A stretch of DNA of 64,000 bases from Alteromonadaceae bacterium XY-R5 (GTDB taxonomy: Bacteria; Pseudomonadota; Gammaproteobacteria; Enterobacterales; Alteromonadaceae). The translations under genes were made by a program, and so were the position numbers. Position 1 is the first letter of the stretch. The number at the start of each line of letters is the position of its first letter. Of the stretch, positions 42,267-50,505 are shown piece by piece. Where the stretch lies: positions 806,001-870,000 of the forward strand of contig LXWE01000001.1 in assembly GCA_001660395.1 (NCBI GenBank). Reading direction: 5' to 3'. The notes below the pieces were generated by a model that made no database searches, was not told the origin of the DNA, and was given only the letters and a program-made list of their open reading frames with translations.

Positions 42267-43339
42267 TTCACAGGCCTTTTTTCAAAACTACTGACATCTG
42301 GGTAAACAGTGGCTAGCGCTTGATTGATGGCAAATTTAGAATGCTCAAAATCAGCAGGAGACATATCTTCTTTGGTGTACCTTCCTTTAAAGATTGCATC
42401 ATTGATACACAGCATTCTGTAGACCTTGTTGTGTATGTCACTTGCCACTCGTTCAGCATCGGCTTTTGTTCTCACTTCGACATACTTTCTTTGCTTTTGA
42501 TACTGACGATAGTCTCCCGGCGAAAATTTTCCGGAAACCAATTGCCAGTATCGGAATAAATATTGACTGACATCCTGATTATCTCTGAAACGTGAATAAG
42601 TGGTTTTATTCAGTGCATCAGGTTCCCGTTTCCAGACCTCTTCAAGGGTCGACTTCAATAATGGCTGTGGATGATGATTAAGCACAAATCCTGTATGCCC
42701 TTTCCACTTCATCAACAACAGGTTTTGCAACAAGGAGGCAACCCCATACTTTGGCGAAAACCAGCCCTTTAGATTACCAGTTAAGACTCGGGACTTTGCC
42801 AATTCTGGTGCGACATGACGATTAAAATGCTTATTAATAATATCGATATTGTTAAGCACAATATGAGAAATGGTTCCATCATGAGTGACGTCCAGAAGCC
42901 CATAGTCAACGGGCTTTTGTTCTTTAAAAAACTCTGTAGGCTTTACTTTGTCGAGGATAAAACAATCGTCATTAAAGTAGACAAATTTCTCACTAAGCCC
43001 CTCAATTCTATGCAAATTGAGTTCTATCGGATGTGAGCTAAAAACAGGCAATGCGTCAGACGGAAGATAATCCTGATGGTTAACAATAACTAACTTTGGG
43101 TGCTCAGTATTGAGCCAGGATGGTAAATGGCCCCAGGTAATGAAATATATCTTATTCACCCAAGAACACGACTCTTCAAATGCTCTGAATAAATACTGCA
43201 GGTTATCCCACTCGGTAAAGCGGGATTGAGTATTGAGTAATGCATTACCCGGTGAATATTGTTGATACTCCGCTTGCCAACGCGGATCTCCTCCATCCAC
43301 CCATGGCAAAACAAAATCTATTTTATCGTTATTATCCAA
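42263..43339 (-). CDS. Stealth-family sugar-phosphate transferase
   Basis: 358 aa. The Stealth CR1 motif is at 7-21 (IDFVLPWVDGGDPRW). CR2 follows with KIYFITWGHLPSWLN, EKFVYFNDDCFIL (118-129), then the later conserved regions with FSPKYGVASL and a C-terminal basic tail. Stealth enzymes, such as meningococcal group A capsule polymerase and GlcNAc-phosphotransferase, form sugar-phosphate diesters from nucleotide sugars. This suggests a phosphodiester link in the flagellar glycan. It lies 18 nt from the membrane transferase gene upstream and is coupled to the GT2 gene. To the eye, AT content rises from here leftwards. Confidence 0.92.
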   Translation of the reverse strand: MDNNDKIDFVLPWVDGGDPRWQAEYQQYSPGNALLNTQSRFTEWDNLQYLFRAFEESCSWVNKIYFITWGHLPSWLNTEHPKLVIVNHQDYLPSDALPVFSSHPIELNLHRIEGLSEKFVYFNDDCFILDKVKPTEFFKEQKPVDYGLLDVTHDGTISHIVLNNIDIINKHFNRHVAPELAKSRVLTGNLKGWFSPKYGVASLLQNLLLMKWKGHTGFVLNHHPQPLLKSTLEEVWKREPDALNKTTYSRFRDNQDVSQYLFRYWQLVSGKFSPGDYRQYQKQRKYVEVRTKADAERVASDIHNKVYRMLCINDAIFKGRYTKEDMSPADFEHSKFAINQALATVYPDVSSFEKRPVK

Positions 43340-43357
43340 TACTAAATCTCTGCACTA

Positions 43358-45127
43358 TTAGCTATCCATGATCTGGTGCTGCTGCAACATACGGTGCAGA
43401 AAACTGCACACATAAGTACGTTTTTGCTGATTCAATGACGCCGCCTTTTGCCCTTCCGCCAGCAGATTCACCTGATTAAACAAACGATCTACCCAGTACA
43501 AATCCCCCTCAAATAACACGCCGAAATTGGCAGGCGTATTGCCTTTTAAGGTGGCGGAATGAAACAGGTAAGCAAAAGCTCGCTCATCGTTCGCCAGCGA
43601 GCTACCCATGCACTGGTAATCGTACTCAATGCCGAGTAAATCGAAAAAAGTCGGGAATAAATCGAAGTGACAGGAATGGGTGATCTGTTTACTGGCTAAA
43701 TTCGGATGTGTCAGCATAAAGGGCACCTGCATCTGCGGCAGGATCACCGAATTGCTGTGAAAGCTGTAACCAAATTCGCCAAAGGATTCGCCGTGATCAC
43801 CGGTAAACACCAACAAGGTATTAGATAAATCCACCCTCTCGCCCAAGCGATTAAGAAATTCATCCAGAATGTAGTCCACTTCTTCTGCGGCATTTAAATA
43901 CGTGGCTTTGCCGTCTTTACCTTTGTGTCGGTTAAACCTGACTTTATCTACCACCTCATAAGGCATATGAGTTTGGTCATTGATAATGTGCAAGAAGAAC
44001 GGCTGCTTAGCGGCTACTTCCGCCACCTTATCGACCATATTCCACAAACGATAATCAGCTTTGAGGCCATTATCCGGTAAATCATGGGTGCCCCACACAT
44101 GATCAAAGCCAATTCGGCTTAACAGCTTGTGATAGTCATACAAATTGATGTCAGCCGAGTCCAGAAACATAGTGGTATAGCCTTGCTTCTGTAACTGCTT
44201 GATATGTTTGGGCTCGAGGCCAGGATAAAGGCTGTCGTCTTTGTTGTAGGGATTATTGGAATAGGCACCGGTATACATCTGGTTAGTCGATACCGTGGTG
44301 TTGGGGCACAAACAAAAATGCTGCTGACTTTTCCAACTTCTCTGGTTAAATCGCTTGGCTAAGCGGGAACGAATGCCGTCTTTGTCATCGTCACTCAGGT
44401 AATTACCTAACGACTCCATGGTAATCAAAATAATGTTGGCACCGGCACAGCGACCAAAATCCTGCGACGCTTGTTGAGGTGCCGATACTGCATTCACAAA
44501 CGCCTGATGTTCAGGCTCAAGCACCAGCGATTCATCGCCCTGAAATCTGTCATCCGCCAACACTTTGCCCAGCAGGCTAGCTGAGGTGAAAAAGCCATGT
44601 TGTAAAGGCATGATCCAGCTGACGAGCTTTAATCCTGCCACCACAACAAAGGGGATAATCAGCAGCCACTGTAGCGAAATAGGCACCGACAAGGCATGAG
44701 CAACGCTGGGAAGTCCGAAGAGTAGGCCAGCCCAACATAACGGGATAGCTGCGCCCCACGGATATTTGTTTAACAGGCTAAACAGGTGCGGAATGCCTTT
44801 ACTTAGTCCGCGACTGCCCGTCACGCACCAGGCTAAGGTTTGACGGTTCACTTCTATGCGAAACTGCACAAATAGCAGGGCATCAAACCACAATGCGAGG
44901 CCGTAAATAAACAATCCTGCTGCGAATATGTAGCTCAGAAGAGGTTGATACAGTGTTAGCCCAGTAAACAGCAAGCTTACCAACATCAGATAACACAAAT
45001 CATCTAAATTCAGGCTTTGCCGCAGCGCACCACGTTTGGCGCGCAAGGCTTTGTTCAAGCGCCAGATAATAGCGGCACCAAACCAAAACAGGCCTGCTTG
45101 CAGGGTGAATGTGAGTAAGGTTTGCAT
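43358..45127 (-). CDS. Membrane sulfatase-fold transferase (LTA synthase / phosphoethanolamine transferase-like)
   Basis: 589 aa. Four or five transmembrane helices lie in residues 1-185. A periplasmic alkaline-phosphatase-fold domain follows, with NIILITMESLGN (231-242), the probable nucleophile in CPNTTVSTNQM (Thr277 or Thr278), and FTGDHGESFGEFG near 450 plus HSNSV as metal ligands. These are the signatures of LTA synthase, OpgB and EptA enzymes, which move phosphoglycerol or phosphoethanolamine onto outer-surface acceptors. It starts 2 nt after the LuxC-like gene, so it belongs to that operon. As a periplasmic enzyme it cannot modify cytoplasmic flagellin, so its acceptor may be lipid, hook or rod protein. 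Confidence 0.87.
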   Translation of the reverse strand: MQTLLTFTLQAGLFWFGAAIIWRLNKALRAKRGALRQSLNLDDLCYLMLVSLLFTGLTLYQPLLSYIFAAGLFIYGLALWFDALLFVQFRIEVNRQTLAWCVTGSRGLSKGIPHLFSLLNKYPWGAAIPLCWAGLLFGLPSVAHALSVPISLQWLLIIPFVVVAGLKLVSWIMPLQHGFFTSASLLGKVLADDRFQGDESLVLEPEHQAFVNAVSAPQQASQDFGRCAGANIILITMESLGNYLSDDDKDGIRSRLAKRFNQRSWKSQQHFCLCPNTTVSTNQMYTGAYSNNPYNKDDSLYPGLEPKHIKQLQKQGYTTMFLDSADINLYDYHKLLSRIGFDHVWGTHDLPDNGLKADYRLWNMVDKVAEVAAKQPFFLHIINDQTHMPYEVVDKVRFNRHKGKDGKATYLNAAEEVDYILDEFLNRLGERVDLSNTLLVFTGDHGESFGEFGYSFHSNSVILPQMQVPFMLTHPNLASKQITHSCHFDLFPTFFDLLGIEYDYQCMGSSLANDERAFAYLFHSATLKGNTPANFGVLFEGDLYWVDRLFNQVNLLAEGQKAASLNQQKRTYVCSFLHRMLQQHQIMDS

Positions 45128-45129
45128 GG

Positions 45130-46332
45130 TTAAATCACTACCAACCGAGACAATTGCTCAAACAGGTTATAGCCATCCCATTGGGGCGAAAAATCCAGTG
45201 CCTGTCCAACGGGCACAACTCTGTCTATTCCTGTTATCGACGGCTGGCGCAATAACTTAACAACGGCAGCTTTCTCGATACCCCAGACACTCAAGGTTTG
45301 TAACTTAGGCGATACATGCCCGGCCAGCGCATCGAGGCTATCCAACTGACAACACAACAACACCTGCTGGCCGTTATGCCATGCAAGCAGCGGCTCGGTT
45401 TGGCCCTTTGCCGATAACACTGACAAATGGCCAAATTGCTGGTAATCGCTGATCCAGCCAGAAGCCTTGGCCTGTTGTGCCAGCACTAGCTGCTCGTTTC
45501 GTTGATAAATAGGTGATTCACCCGCTTGGCTTAACTCACCCACGGCAGCAAATAATGCAGCTTGCTGCGCTGCGCTACCCAGCCAAAAAACCTGTCTGGG
45601 CGATGAACAAGCTTGCTGGGCGTAGGGCTGAATATCCCGCCACAGTAACTCAGCTAATTTAGGCACTTCTTCGGCCTGCAACACATCACCATTAATCAAA
45701 CAAGCGGAATGACGATCAGCAAAGCTGATATCGCGACAACGGGGTTTGCTTGGCAATGCACGAATGGCGTTCACGCTATCATCGCCGCCCCAGATCACTC
45801 GCGCGTCGGCCTGCTGGCTGATCCACTCGCCAATCTCCGCCTCGCGCGGATACTGGCAAAACAAGTTGGTTTCAGCGATCAGCGCAAATTCAGGCTCGGC
45901 CAACAAAGCATTTAACTGGGCAAATAATGCGACTTGTAACGGGGTTAAGTTGGATGCCACCCGTATGAGATTTCGATTGCCCAGCAACAGTGAGCAGACC
46001 CAGCTGTAAATAAACATGGTATCTACATTCGCTGGCGTGTAATGCACCACCAGGCCCACAGCTTTGCGCAGGAAATTACCATTAGCTTCTTGCTGCAAGG
46101 GCGCAATATACTGTTGCAAATTGCCCTGACGTAACCAAAAGCCCAAAGCTACTAGCTCGCTGTGTTTACGGCACTCAGCATCTTTCAACAAGCGGCCAGA
46201 CAGCACCTGTAAAAACGCTAATACCCGCTCATCTAATAAGGGTAAGGATGACGCAGAAAATAATGCTGCCTTTTGTAATGCAATCTGGCTTGGTGAAAAA
46301 GACGTCATTGGCGCTAACAGGATCACACTCAT
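45130..46332 (-). CDS. LuxC-like acyl-CoA/acyl-ACP reductase
   Basis: The 400-aa protein is of the LuxC family in the aldehyde dehydrogenase superfamily. It has the nucleotide-binding WGGDDSVNAIRA near 181-192 and the catalytic Cys242 in YAQQACSSPRQVF. The N-terminal HYTPANVDTMFIYSWVCSLLLGN region is conserved in LuxC. LuxC reduces an activated acyl group to aldehyde; in luminous bacteria it works with LuxD and LuxE. There is no LuxA, LuxB or LuxD here, so light production is not the role. It overlaps the LuxE-like gene by 4 nt. It likely makes an acyl aldehyde for attachment to, or conversion on, a flagellar sugar. Confidence 0.88.
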   Translation of the reverse strand: MSVILLAPMTSFSPSQIALQKAALFSASSLPLLDERVLAFLQVLSGRLLKDAECRKHSELVALGFWLRQGNLQQYIAPLQQEANGNFLRKAVGLVVHYTPANVDTMFIYSWVCSLLLGNRNLIRVASNLTPLQVALFAQLNALLAEPEFALIAETNLFCQYPREAEIGEWISQQADARVIWGGDDSVNAIRALPSKPRCRDISFADRHSACLINGDVLQAEEVPKLAELLWRDIQPYAQQACSSPRQVFWLGSAAQQAALFAAVGELSQAGESPIYQRNEQLVLAQQAKASGWISDYQQFGHLSVLSAKGQTEPLLAWHNGQQVLLCCQLDSLDALAGHVSPKLQTLSVWGIEKAAVVKLLRQPSITGIDRVVPVGQALDFSPQWDGYNLFEQLSRLVVI

Positions 46333-47426
46333 AGGCTGGCTCCTGTATCACTACAACCACGAATTTCGGTTTTGGGTAAACGCCCATCGACGGCGAAATA
46401 GCGCCCTTTGCGCCCGCAGCCGCAATCGTCTTCGCCTAAAATTCGACCGAGATCTTCAGTCAGTAAACTAAAACCGGGATAACTGCTGGGCAGCAGAGAA
46501 AGCACCTGAAACAAGCCTTGCTCGCCCTGTGCGCTTTCGGATAAATCATAGGGATTACGCACTATCACATCGGCAAAGAGCGGCGCGTGTAAATGGCCCT
46601 GTTCGCATTCCACAAACACCGAGCCCACCTGTTCGGCCATGCCATAGAAATTGTGTACTTTGGCAATGCCTGTGGCCTTGGCTAAGCGAGCTTTAAAAGT
46701 CGCATTATCGACTTGCTTATCCACCAGCTTTTTCCAACCGCCGCTGTGTACCAACACGCCTTGAGACAGGTTTAGGCTGTTGCCCTGCTGCTCTAATGCT
46801 TCCACCAAGGCTTGCCAAATCATAAAGGTAAAGCCAAACACCAACATCGGCTGACCTGCATATTTCTCGGCAAAGGCCTGAATCGCAGACAAATCCAGCT
46901 GCATATTTTCATCCAGCGCATAGGTATGGTCGCGACCAAAAAACGCCATGCCCTGAATACCGGCGCCACGGGCGCTGAACAAGGCTTTGTCTTTGAGTAC
47001 TGCAGGCGAGTCGATGATCAGCATGGGTAAACGCTGAGTGCCAATAAAGGCCTGCATGATTTTGACTAAGGTTTTCGACTGACGGGCACTGGTATCTCGG
47101 TCTAAAAAGACTTCCGCTGGCGTTTGGCCTGTAGTGCCGGAGGAACGTAACACTTTGAAAATCTGCTCATCGGGCACAGATTTCAAACTGAATAGCTTAA
47201 ACAAGCGCACCGCTAAATAAGACACATCCGCCAGCGACTGCCAGTTATCGGCATCTACTTCAGCAAACATGTTGTGATACGCCTCGCTATTGGCCAGATG
47301 ATGCTGATGCAAACTACGTAGCAGCGGTAACAGTTGTTGTTGCTTGTCTGCCTGACGTAAACCAAACATCGGCTGTTCATATAAGGCTGCTAATTGTGCC
47401 TGATAGTCGGCAAGAAAATCAGTCAT
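46329..47426 (-). CDS. LuxE-like acyl-protein synthetase
   Basis: About 365 aa from the ATG at 47426, chosen because GGAGG stands 5 nt upstream. The adenylate-forming signature LRSSGTTGQTPAEVF starts near residue 93, followed by YGMAEQVGSVFVECEQGHLH and TEDLGRILGEDDCGCGRKGRYF, as in LuxE (CoA/protein ligase superfamily). LuxE activates a carboxylic acid as acyl-AMP and passes it to itself or to a partner. It overlaps the adenylating enzyme by 8 nt and LuxC by 4 nt. Two adenylating enzymes in one module suggests that one loads the acyl carrier protein and the other feeds LuxC (inference). Confidence 0.9.
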   Translation of the reverse strand: MTDFLADYQAQLAALYEQPMFGLRQADKQQQLLPLLRSLHQHHLANSEAYHNMFAEVDADNWQSLADVSYLAVRLFKLFSLKSVPDEQIFKVLRSSGTTGQTPAEVFLDRDTSARQSKTLVKIMQAFIGTQRLPMLIIDSPAVLKDKALFSARGAGIQGMAFFGRDHTYALDENMQLDLSAIQAFAEKYAGQPMLVFGFTFMIWQALVEALEQQGNSLNLSQGVLVHSGGWKKLVDKQVDNATFKARLAKATGIAKVHNFYGMAEQVGSVFVECEQGHLHAPLFADVIVRNPYDLSESAQGEQGLFQVLSLLPSSYPGFSLLTEDLGRILGEDDCGCGRKGRYFAVDGRLPKTEIRGCSDTGASL

Positions 47427-48810
47427 TTGCACCTCCGCTTGGGTTCTTAGCGAAGGCTATCAGGGCCGGATAATCTGTCTTGCCGTTAGCGGTTAATGGC
47501 AGACTCTCCAGTTCCAGCAGGCGCACTGTCGAAGGGTGAATATTCAGTGTTTGAGCAACCGCCAGAGAAGTAAGTGCATGCTCACCGGTGACACACACCA
47601 GCAATTGATTATCCCAGCCCGTACAAGCAAGGCTACTCGCCTGCGCAGCCAATACACTTTCAGACGCATCTAAACCGATACGCTGGCCGTGTATTTTGAG
47701 CATACGTTTAATGCGGCCACTGATATGAAAATCACCCTCGTCATCAAACCAGGCCAAATCGCCGGTTTCCAGTTCAGCCAATGGATCAAACTCGCTTAAA
47801 TCGTTACGACAGCTGGCATAGCCTAACATCACGTTTGGGCCTGAATAGATCAGCTGCCCCACCTGATTGGGCTGGATTATGGGCTGCTTGAAATCGTCGA
47901 TAAGCGTCAAATTTCCACCGGGAATGGCTGTGCCTATGGCATCGGGTTTATGTTTTACCTTATCAGGCAATAACCAGGCCATACGGGCAGTGGCTTCGGT
48001 TTGACCGTACATCACATAAAACGCCTTGCCCTGCCCTTCGGCATACTCGGCCAGCATAGTGACGCGTTTGGCATCCAGCTTGCCACCCGCCTGAGTGAAA
48101 TAACGCAACTCCGGCAAGGTTTTACGGGTAAAGCCCAGGCGCAACAGCATTTCATAACTGTGAGGCACACCCGCAAAACTGTGAATGGGCAAAGATTCCA
48201 GCAACTGCCAGTATTCCCGCTGCATCACGGAATAAGGGGTAAACACCAAGGTCGCACCGCAAAGCAAATGGCTGTTCACCACCGACAAACCATAGGAATA
48301 AAACATCGGCAGGTTGCACAGGGTATTGTCTCTGGCCTGAATCGGCAGGAAGTCACAGATACTGGCCGCATTGGCCTGTAAATTAGTGAAACTCAACGCC
48401 ACTTGTTTGGCGATTCCGGTACTGCCAGAGGTTGACAGTAAGATGGCCAAATCTGGCGCTAACTCGCTGGCGGGCTTTGCATAGTCAAAGCTCTGCTCGC
48501 GCCCTGCCCCGACAATACCATCTAACTGATACAGCTCTGCCAACTGCTTCAACTGTGCGTCGCTGATAGCAGGATCCAGCAACAAAGCCGCATGATTACC
48601 CCGCAGTACCGCCAGGTAATGAATTAAACCCTCTAAGGTATTTTCCAGCAACAGAGCCAGCAATTGCCTTGATGGTTTAGCATCAGTCCAATTCGCCGCT
48701 AGCCTATCCGCCGCTTGCGCCAGTTGCGCATAGGTCATGCACTGCTCACCGTCGATAACGGCTATGGCATCACCAAACTGTTCAAGCTGTTGGTAAAAAG
48801 GCTGCTGCAT
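47419..48810 (-). CDS. AMP-dependent acyl/amino acid adenylating enzyme
   Basis: 463 aa. The ANL-superfamily motifs are present: P-loop LLSTSGSTGIAKQ (124-136), FYVMYGQTEATARMAW, GDLAWFDDEGDFHISGRIKRMLKI, and the catalytic Lys in LTANGKTDYPAL near the C-terminus. Length and layout resemble acyl-ACP synthetases and small acyl-CoA ligases. It probably activates a carboxylic acid and loads the acyl carrier protein encoded two genes upstream. Substrate specificity is not readable. It follows the FabG-like gene by 17 nt. Confidence 0.9.
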   Translation of the reverse strand: MQQPFYQQLEQFGDAIAVIDGEQCMTYAQLAQAADRLAANWTDAKPSRQLLALLLENTLEGLIHYLAVLRGNHAALLLDPAISDAQLKQLAELYQLDGIVGAGREQSFDYAKPASELAPDLAILLSTSGSTGIAKQVALSFTNLQANAASICDFLPIQARDNTLCNLPMFYSYGLSVVNSHLLCGATLVFTPYSVMQREYWQLLESLPIHSFAGVPHSYEMLLRLGFTRKTLPELRYFTQAGGKLDAKRVTMLAEYAEGQGKAFYVMYGQTEATARMAWLLPDKVKHKPDAIGTAIPGGNLTLIDDFKQPIIQPNQVGQLIYSGPNVMLGYASCRNDLSEFDPLAELETGDLAWFDDEGDFHISGRIKRMLKIHGQRIGLDASESVLAAQASSLACTGWDNQLLVCVTGEHALTSLAVAQTLNIHPSTVRLLELESLPLTANGKTDYPALIAFAKNPSGGAND

Positions 48811-48827
48811 AGGCTTAGTGCCGCCCC

Positions 48828-49550
48828 TTACAGGCGCAGGCCGCCATCCACACCGATGATTTGTCCGGTGATAAAACTGGCTTGGGGTGAGACTAAAAAC
48901 GCGATGAGTTGCGCCACATCTTCGGGCTGGCCTAATCGACCAAGGGCGGTTTTGGCTTGGATATCTGCGCGCTGCTGCTGATTATAATTGGCCACCAAAG
49001 GCGTATCGATAAAGCCCGGCGCCACTGCATTGACTCGAATGTTGAGTTTGCCCAGTTCCTGAGCCAAGGATCGGGTTAAGCCTTCCAGCGCCGATTTACT
49101 TGCGGCATAAGCGGATTGCCCCGCACTACCCTGTGTGGATACAACGGAATCTAAATTAACGATGCTACCGCCAGTGCGCGCCATTAAACGGCTGGCTAAC
49201 TGGCAATGTTGGTAAGTCGCGAAGGTATTGATCGCAAACAGGCTTCGCAGCGCCGCCATGCTGGTCATAGCAATGGCACTGTCTTGCATCACACCGGCAC
49301 AATTGACCAACGCAGTGATACCGCCATTTTGCTGCAACTGGCGAAACGCGGCTTTTACGGCGTCTTCATCGGTTGCATCATACACCAATACCTGCGCCAA
49401 CTCGCCTAGCTCATCCGCCAGAGCATTCAGGGCTTCAGCGTTACGGCCAGCCAGCCACACCCGCGCACCTTGCTTTGCCAATACGCGCGCGGTTGCCTGA
49501 CCTATGCCACTGCTGGCACCGGTAATTAAGATGGAAGTGGTGTCTGTCAT
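48828..49550 (-). CDS. FabG-like short-chain dehydrogenase/reductase
   Basis: About 240 aa. The cofactor motif is [12 protein letters not shown] (9-20), with NCAG (83-86) in place of NNAG, catalytic Ser135, and Tyr148/Lys152 in [22 protein letters not shown] ends it. It is a classical NADPH-dependent 3-oxoacyl-ACP reductase type. The ATG overlaps the stop of the acyl carrier protein gene by one base (TAATG), so carrier and reductase are translationally linked. The obvious role is reduction of a 3-ketoacyl group, for example to 3-hydroxybutyryl, on that carrier. Confidence 0.92.
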   Translation of the reverse strand: MTDTTSILITGASSGIGQATARVLAKQGARVWLAGRNAEALNALADELGELAQVLVYDATDEDAVKAAFRQLQQNGGITALVNCAGVMQDSAIAMTSMAALRSLFAINTFATYQHCQLASRLMARTGGSIVNLDSVVSTQGSAGQSAYAASKSALEGLTRSLAQELGKLNIRVNAVAPGFIDTPLVANYNQQQRADIQAKTALGRLGQPEDVAQLIAFLVSPQASFITGQIIGVDGGLRL

Positions 49551-49789
49551 TAACACTGGATATCGTATTTAGCCAAAATCTCTTTCGCCTTGGCTACTGA
49601 GCTCATGTCTATTATATCGTCCGTATCCAGCATAATATTGAACTGATTTTCCAGTTCAGCAATGAGGATCATATGGGCAGTCGAATCCCACTGGAGAATG
49701 GTGTTATAGGTTAGCTCATCGCTTACTTGTGCTAAATCAATCCCAAGGGCGGTAGCAAAGCTTTGTTTTAATTGTGCTTCTGCGCTCAT
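49550..49789 (-). CDS. Acyl carrier protein
   Basis: 79 aa from the ATG at 49789; a GTG at 49798 is an alternative. It is acidic and helical, with the phosphopantetheine attachment serine (Ser36) in LQWDSTAHM, where most ACPs have DSL. The flanking [18 protein letters not shown] and the C-terminal [16 protein letters not shown] fit the four-helix ACP fold. It heads the acyl module (ACP, reductase, adenylating enzyme, LuxE, LuxC), so the carrier is dedicated and not the fatty-acid-synthesis AcpP. The acyl chain it carries may be put on pseudaminic acid or another amino sugar (inference). Confidence 0.93.
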   Translation of the reverse strand: MSAEAQLKQSFATALGIDLAQVSDELTYNTILQWDSTAHMILIAELENQFNIMLDTDDIIDMSSVAKAKEILAKYDIQC

Positions 49790-49837
49790 AGCCGTCACTT
49801 TTTTATCCGTATAAAGGTCACGTAGTTACTTTACAGG

Positions 49838-49866
49838 AAAATATCCGACAGGTACCTATTTGTCGA
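49838..49866 (-). promoter_or_regulatory. Candidate sigma-70 promoter of the acyl-module operon
   Basis: On the minus strand: TCGACA, 17 nt, TATTTT, about 50 nt upstream of the acyl carrier protein start. It lies in the 131-bp gap after pseH. The same gap holds an imperfect palindrome (ATGGC-C-GAAT-A-ATTC-GCCAT, about 49883-49903) followed by a T-run on the plus strand only, so that hairpin is not a terminator for the leftward pse transcript. Confidence 0.35.
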
Positions 49867-49929
49867 GTTATCCGCAGACAATGGCCGAATAATTCGCCAT
49901 TTTTTCATGCATTCTGAGCATGACTAAAA

Positions 49930-50505
49930 TTAGCGAGATAAAAAGCGTTTAAAGGCGTGCGTTGCGGCCTCGTAATCTTGCAGTGACAAACTGATATCCA
50001 CCAGCCCATCGGCTTCGCCCGTTACTCGATAACCCAGCTTTTGGTTGTAGTTTAATGCCGCCTGATTATCCGCTTTGACCACTGCCTTCAATTCAGGCGT
50101 GTTTAGCTGGGTAAAACAAAAGTCGTTGAGTACCAATGTAGGGGCAAAGGCCAGAATATTCTGGCGATAGCGGGGTTCACCTATATACAACCCCGGCATA
50201 ATCGCCTGACTTTGCCATAATGGCAGATCATCTAAGCTACGAATATTCGCCGCGCCGATGGGGTGGTCTTTGTAATGAATCACAAAATGCTGTTGCTGAT
50301 TGTCAGTTTCGATACGCTTAAACCAGGCATGTTGTTGCTGCTCGGAAATCAGCTCCTGAGACAACATAAAGCGGCTGATATCAGGATCGTTTCGCCACTG
50401 ACGCACGCGTTCCAAATCGTCCCAATCCAAGGGCTTTAGCGTCACCTGATAACCCCTTAGGCCCTGCTCGCAGGCCTGAAGATAAGCGTTTTCTGCATCA
50501 GTCAT
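49930..50505 (-). CDS. pseH: PseH: UDP-4-amino-4,6-dideoxy-N-acetyl-beta-L-altrosamine N-acetyltransferase
   Basis: About 191 aa from the ATG at 50505, which has GGAAG 8 nt upstream and gives a short 8-nt overlap with pseG. It is a GNAT-fold protein: the N-terminal LKPLDWDDLERVRQWRNDPDISRFML is the usual PseH start, and HPIGAANIRSLDD and LGYRVTGEADG follow. PseH acetylates the C4 amine of the altrosamine sugar, step three of pseudaminic acid synthesis. An alternative acyl donor (the acyl carrier protein next door) is conceivable. It is the last gene of the pse block. Confidence 0.9.
   Translation of the reverse strand: MTDAENAYLQACEQGLRGYQVTLKPLDWDDLERVRQWRNDPDISRFMLSQELISEQQQHAWFKRIETDNQQQHFVIHYKDHPIGAANIRSLDDLPLWQSQAIMPGLYIGEPRYRQNILAFAPTLVLNDFCFTQLNTPELKAVVKADNQAALNYNQKLGYRVTGEADGLVDISLSLQDYEAATHAFKRFLSR

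Noticed and set aside
45130-47426. LuxC and LuxE homologues as part of a bioluminescence operon
   Set aside because: No luxA, luxB or luxD; the genes are joined to an acyl carrier protein and glycan genes.
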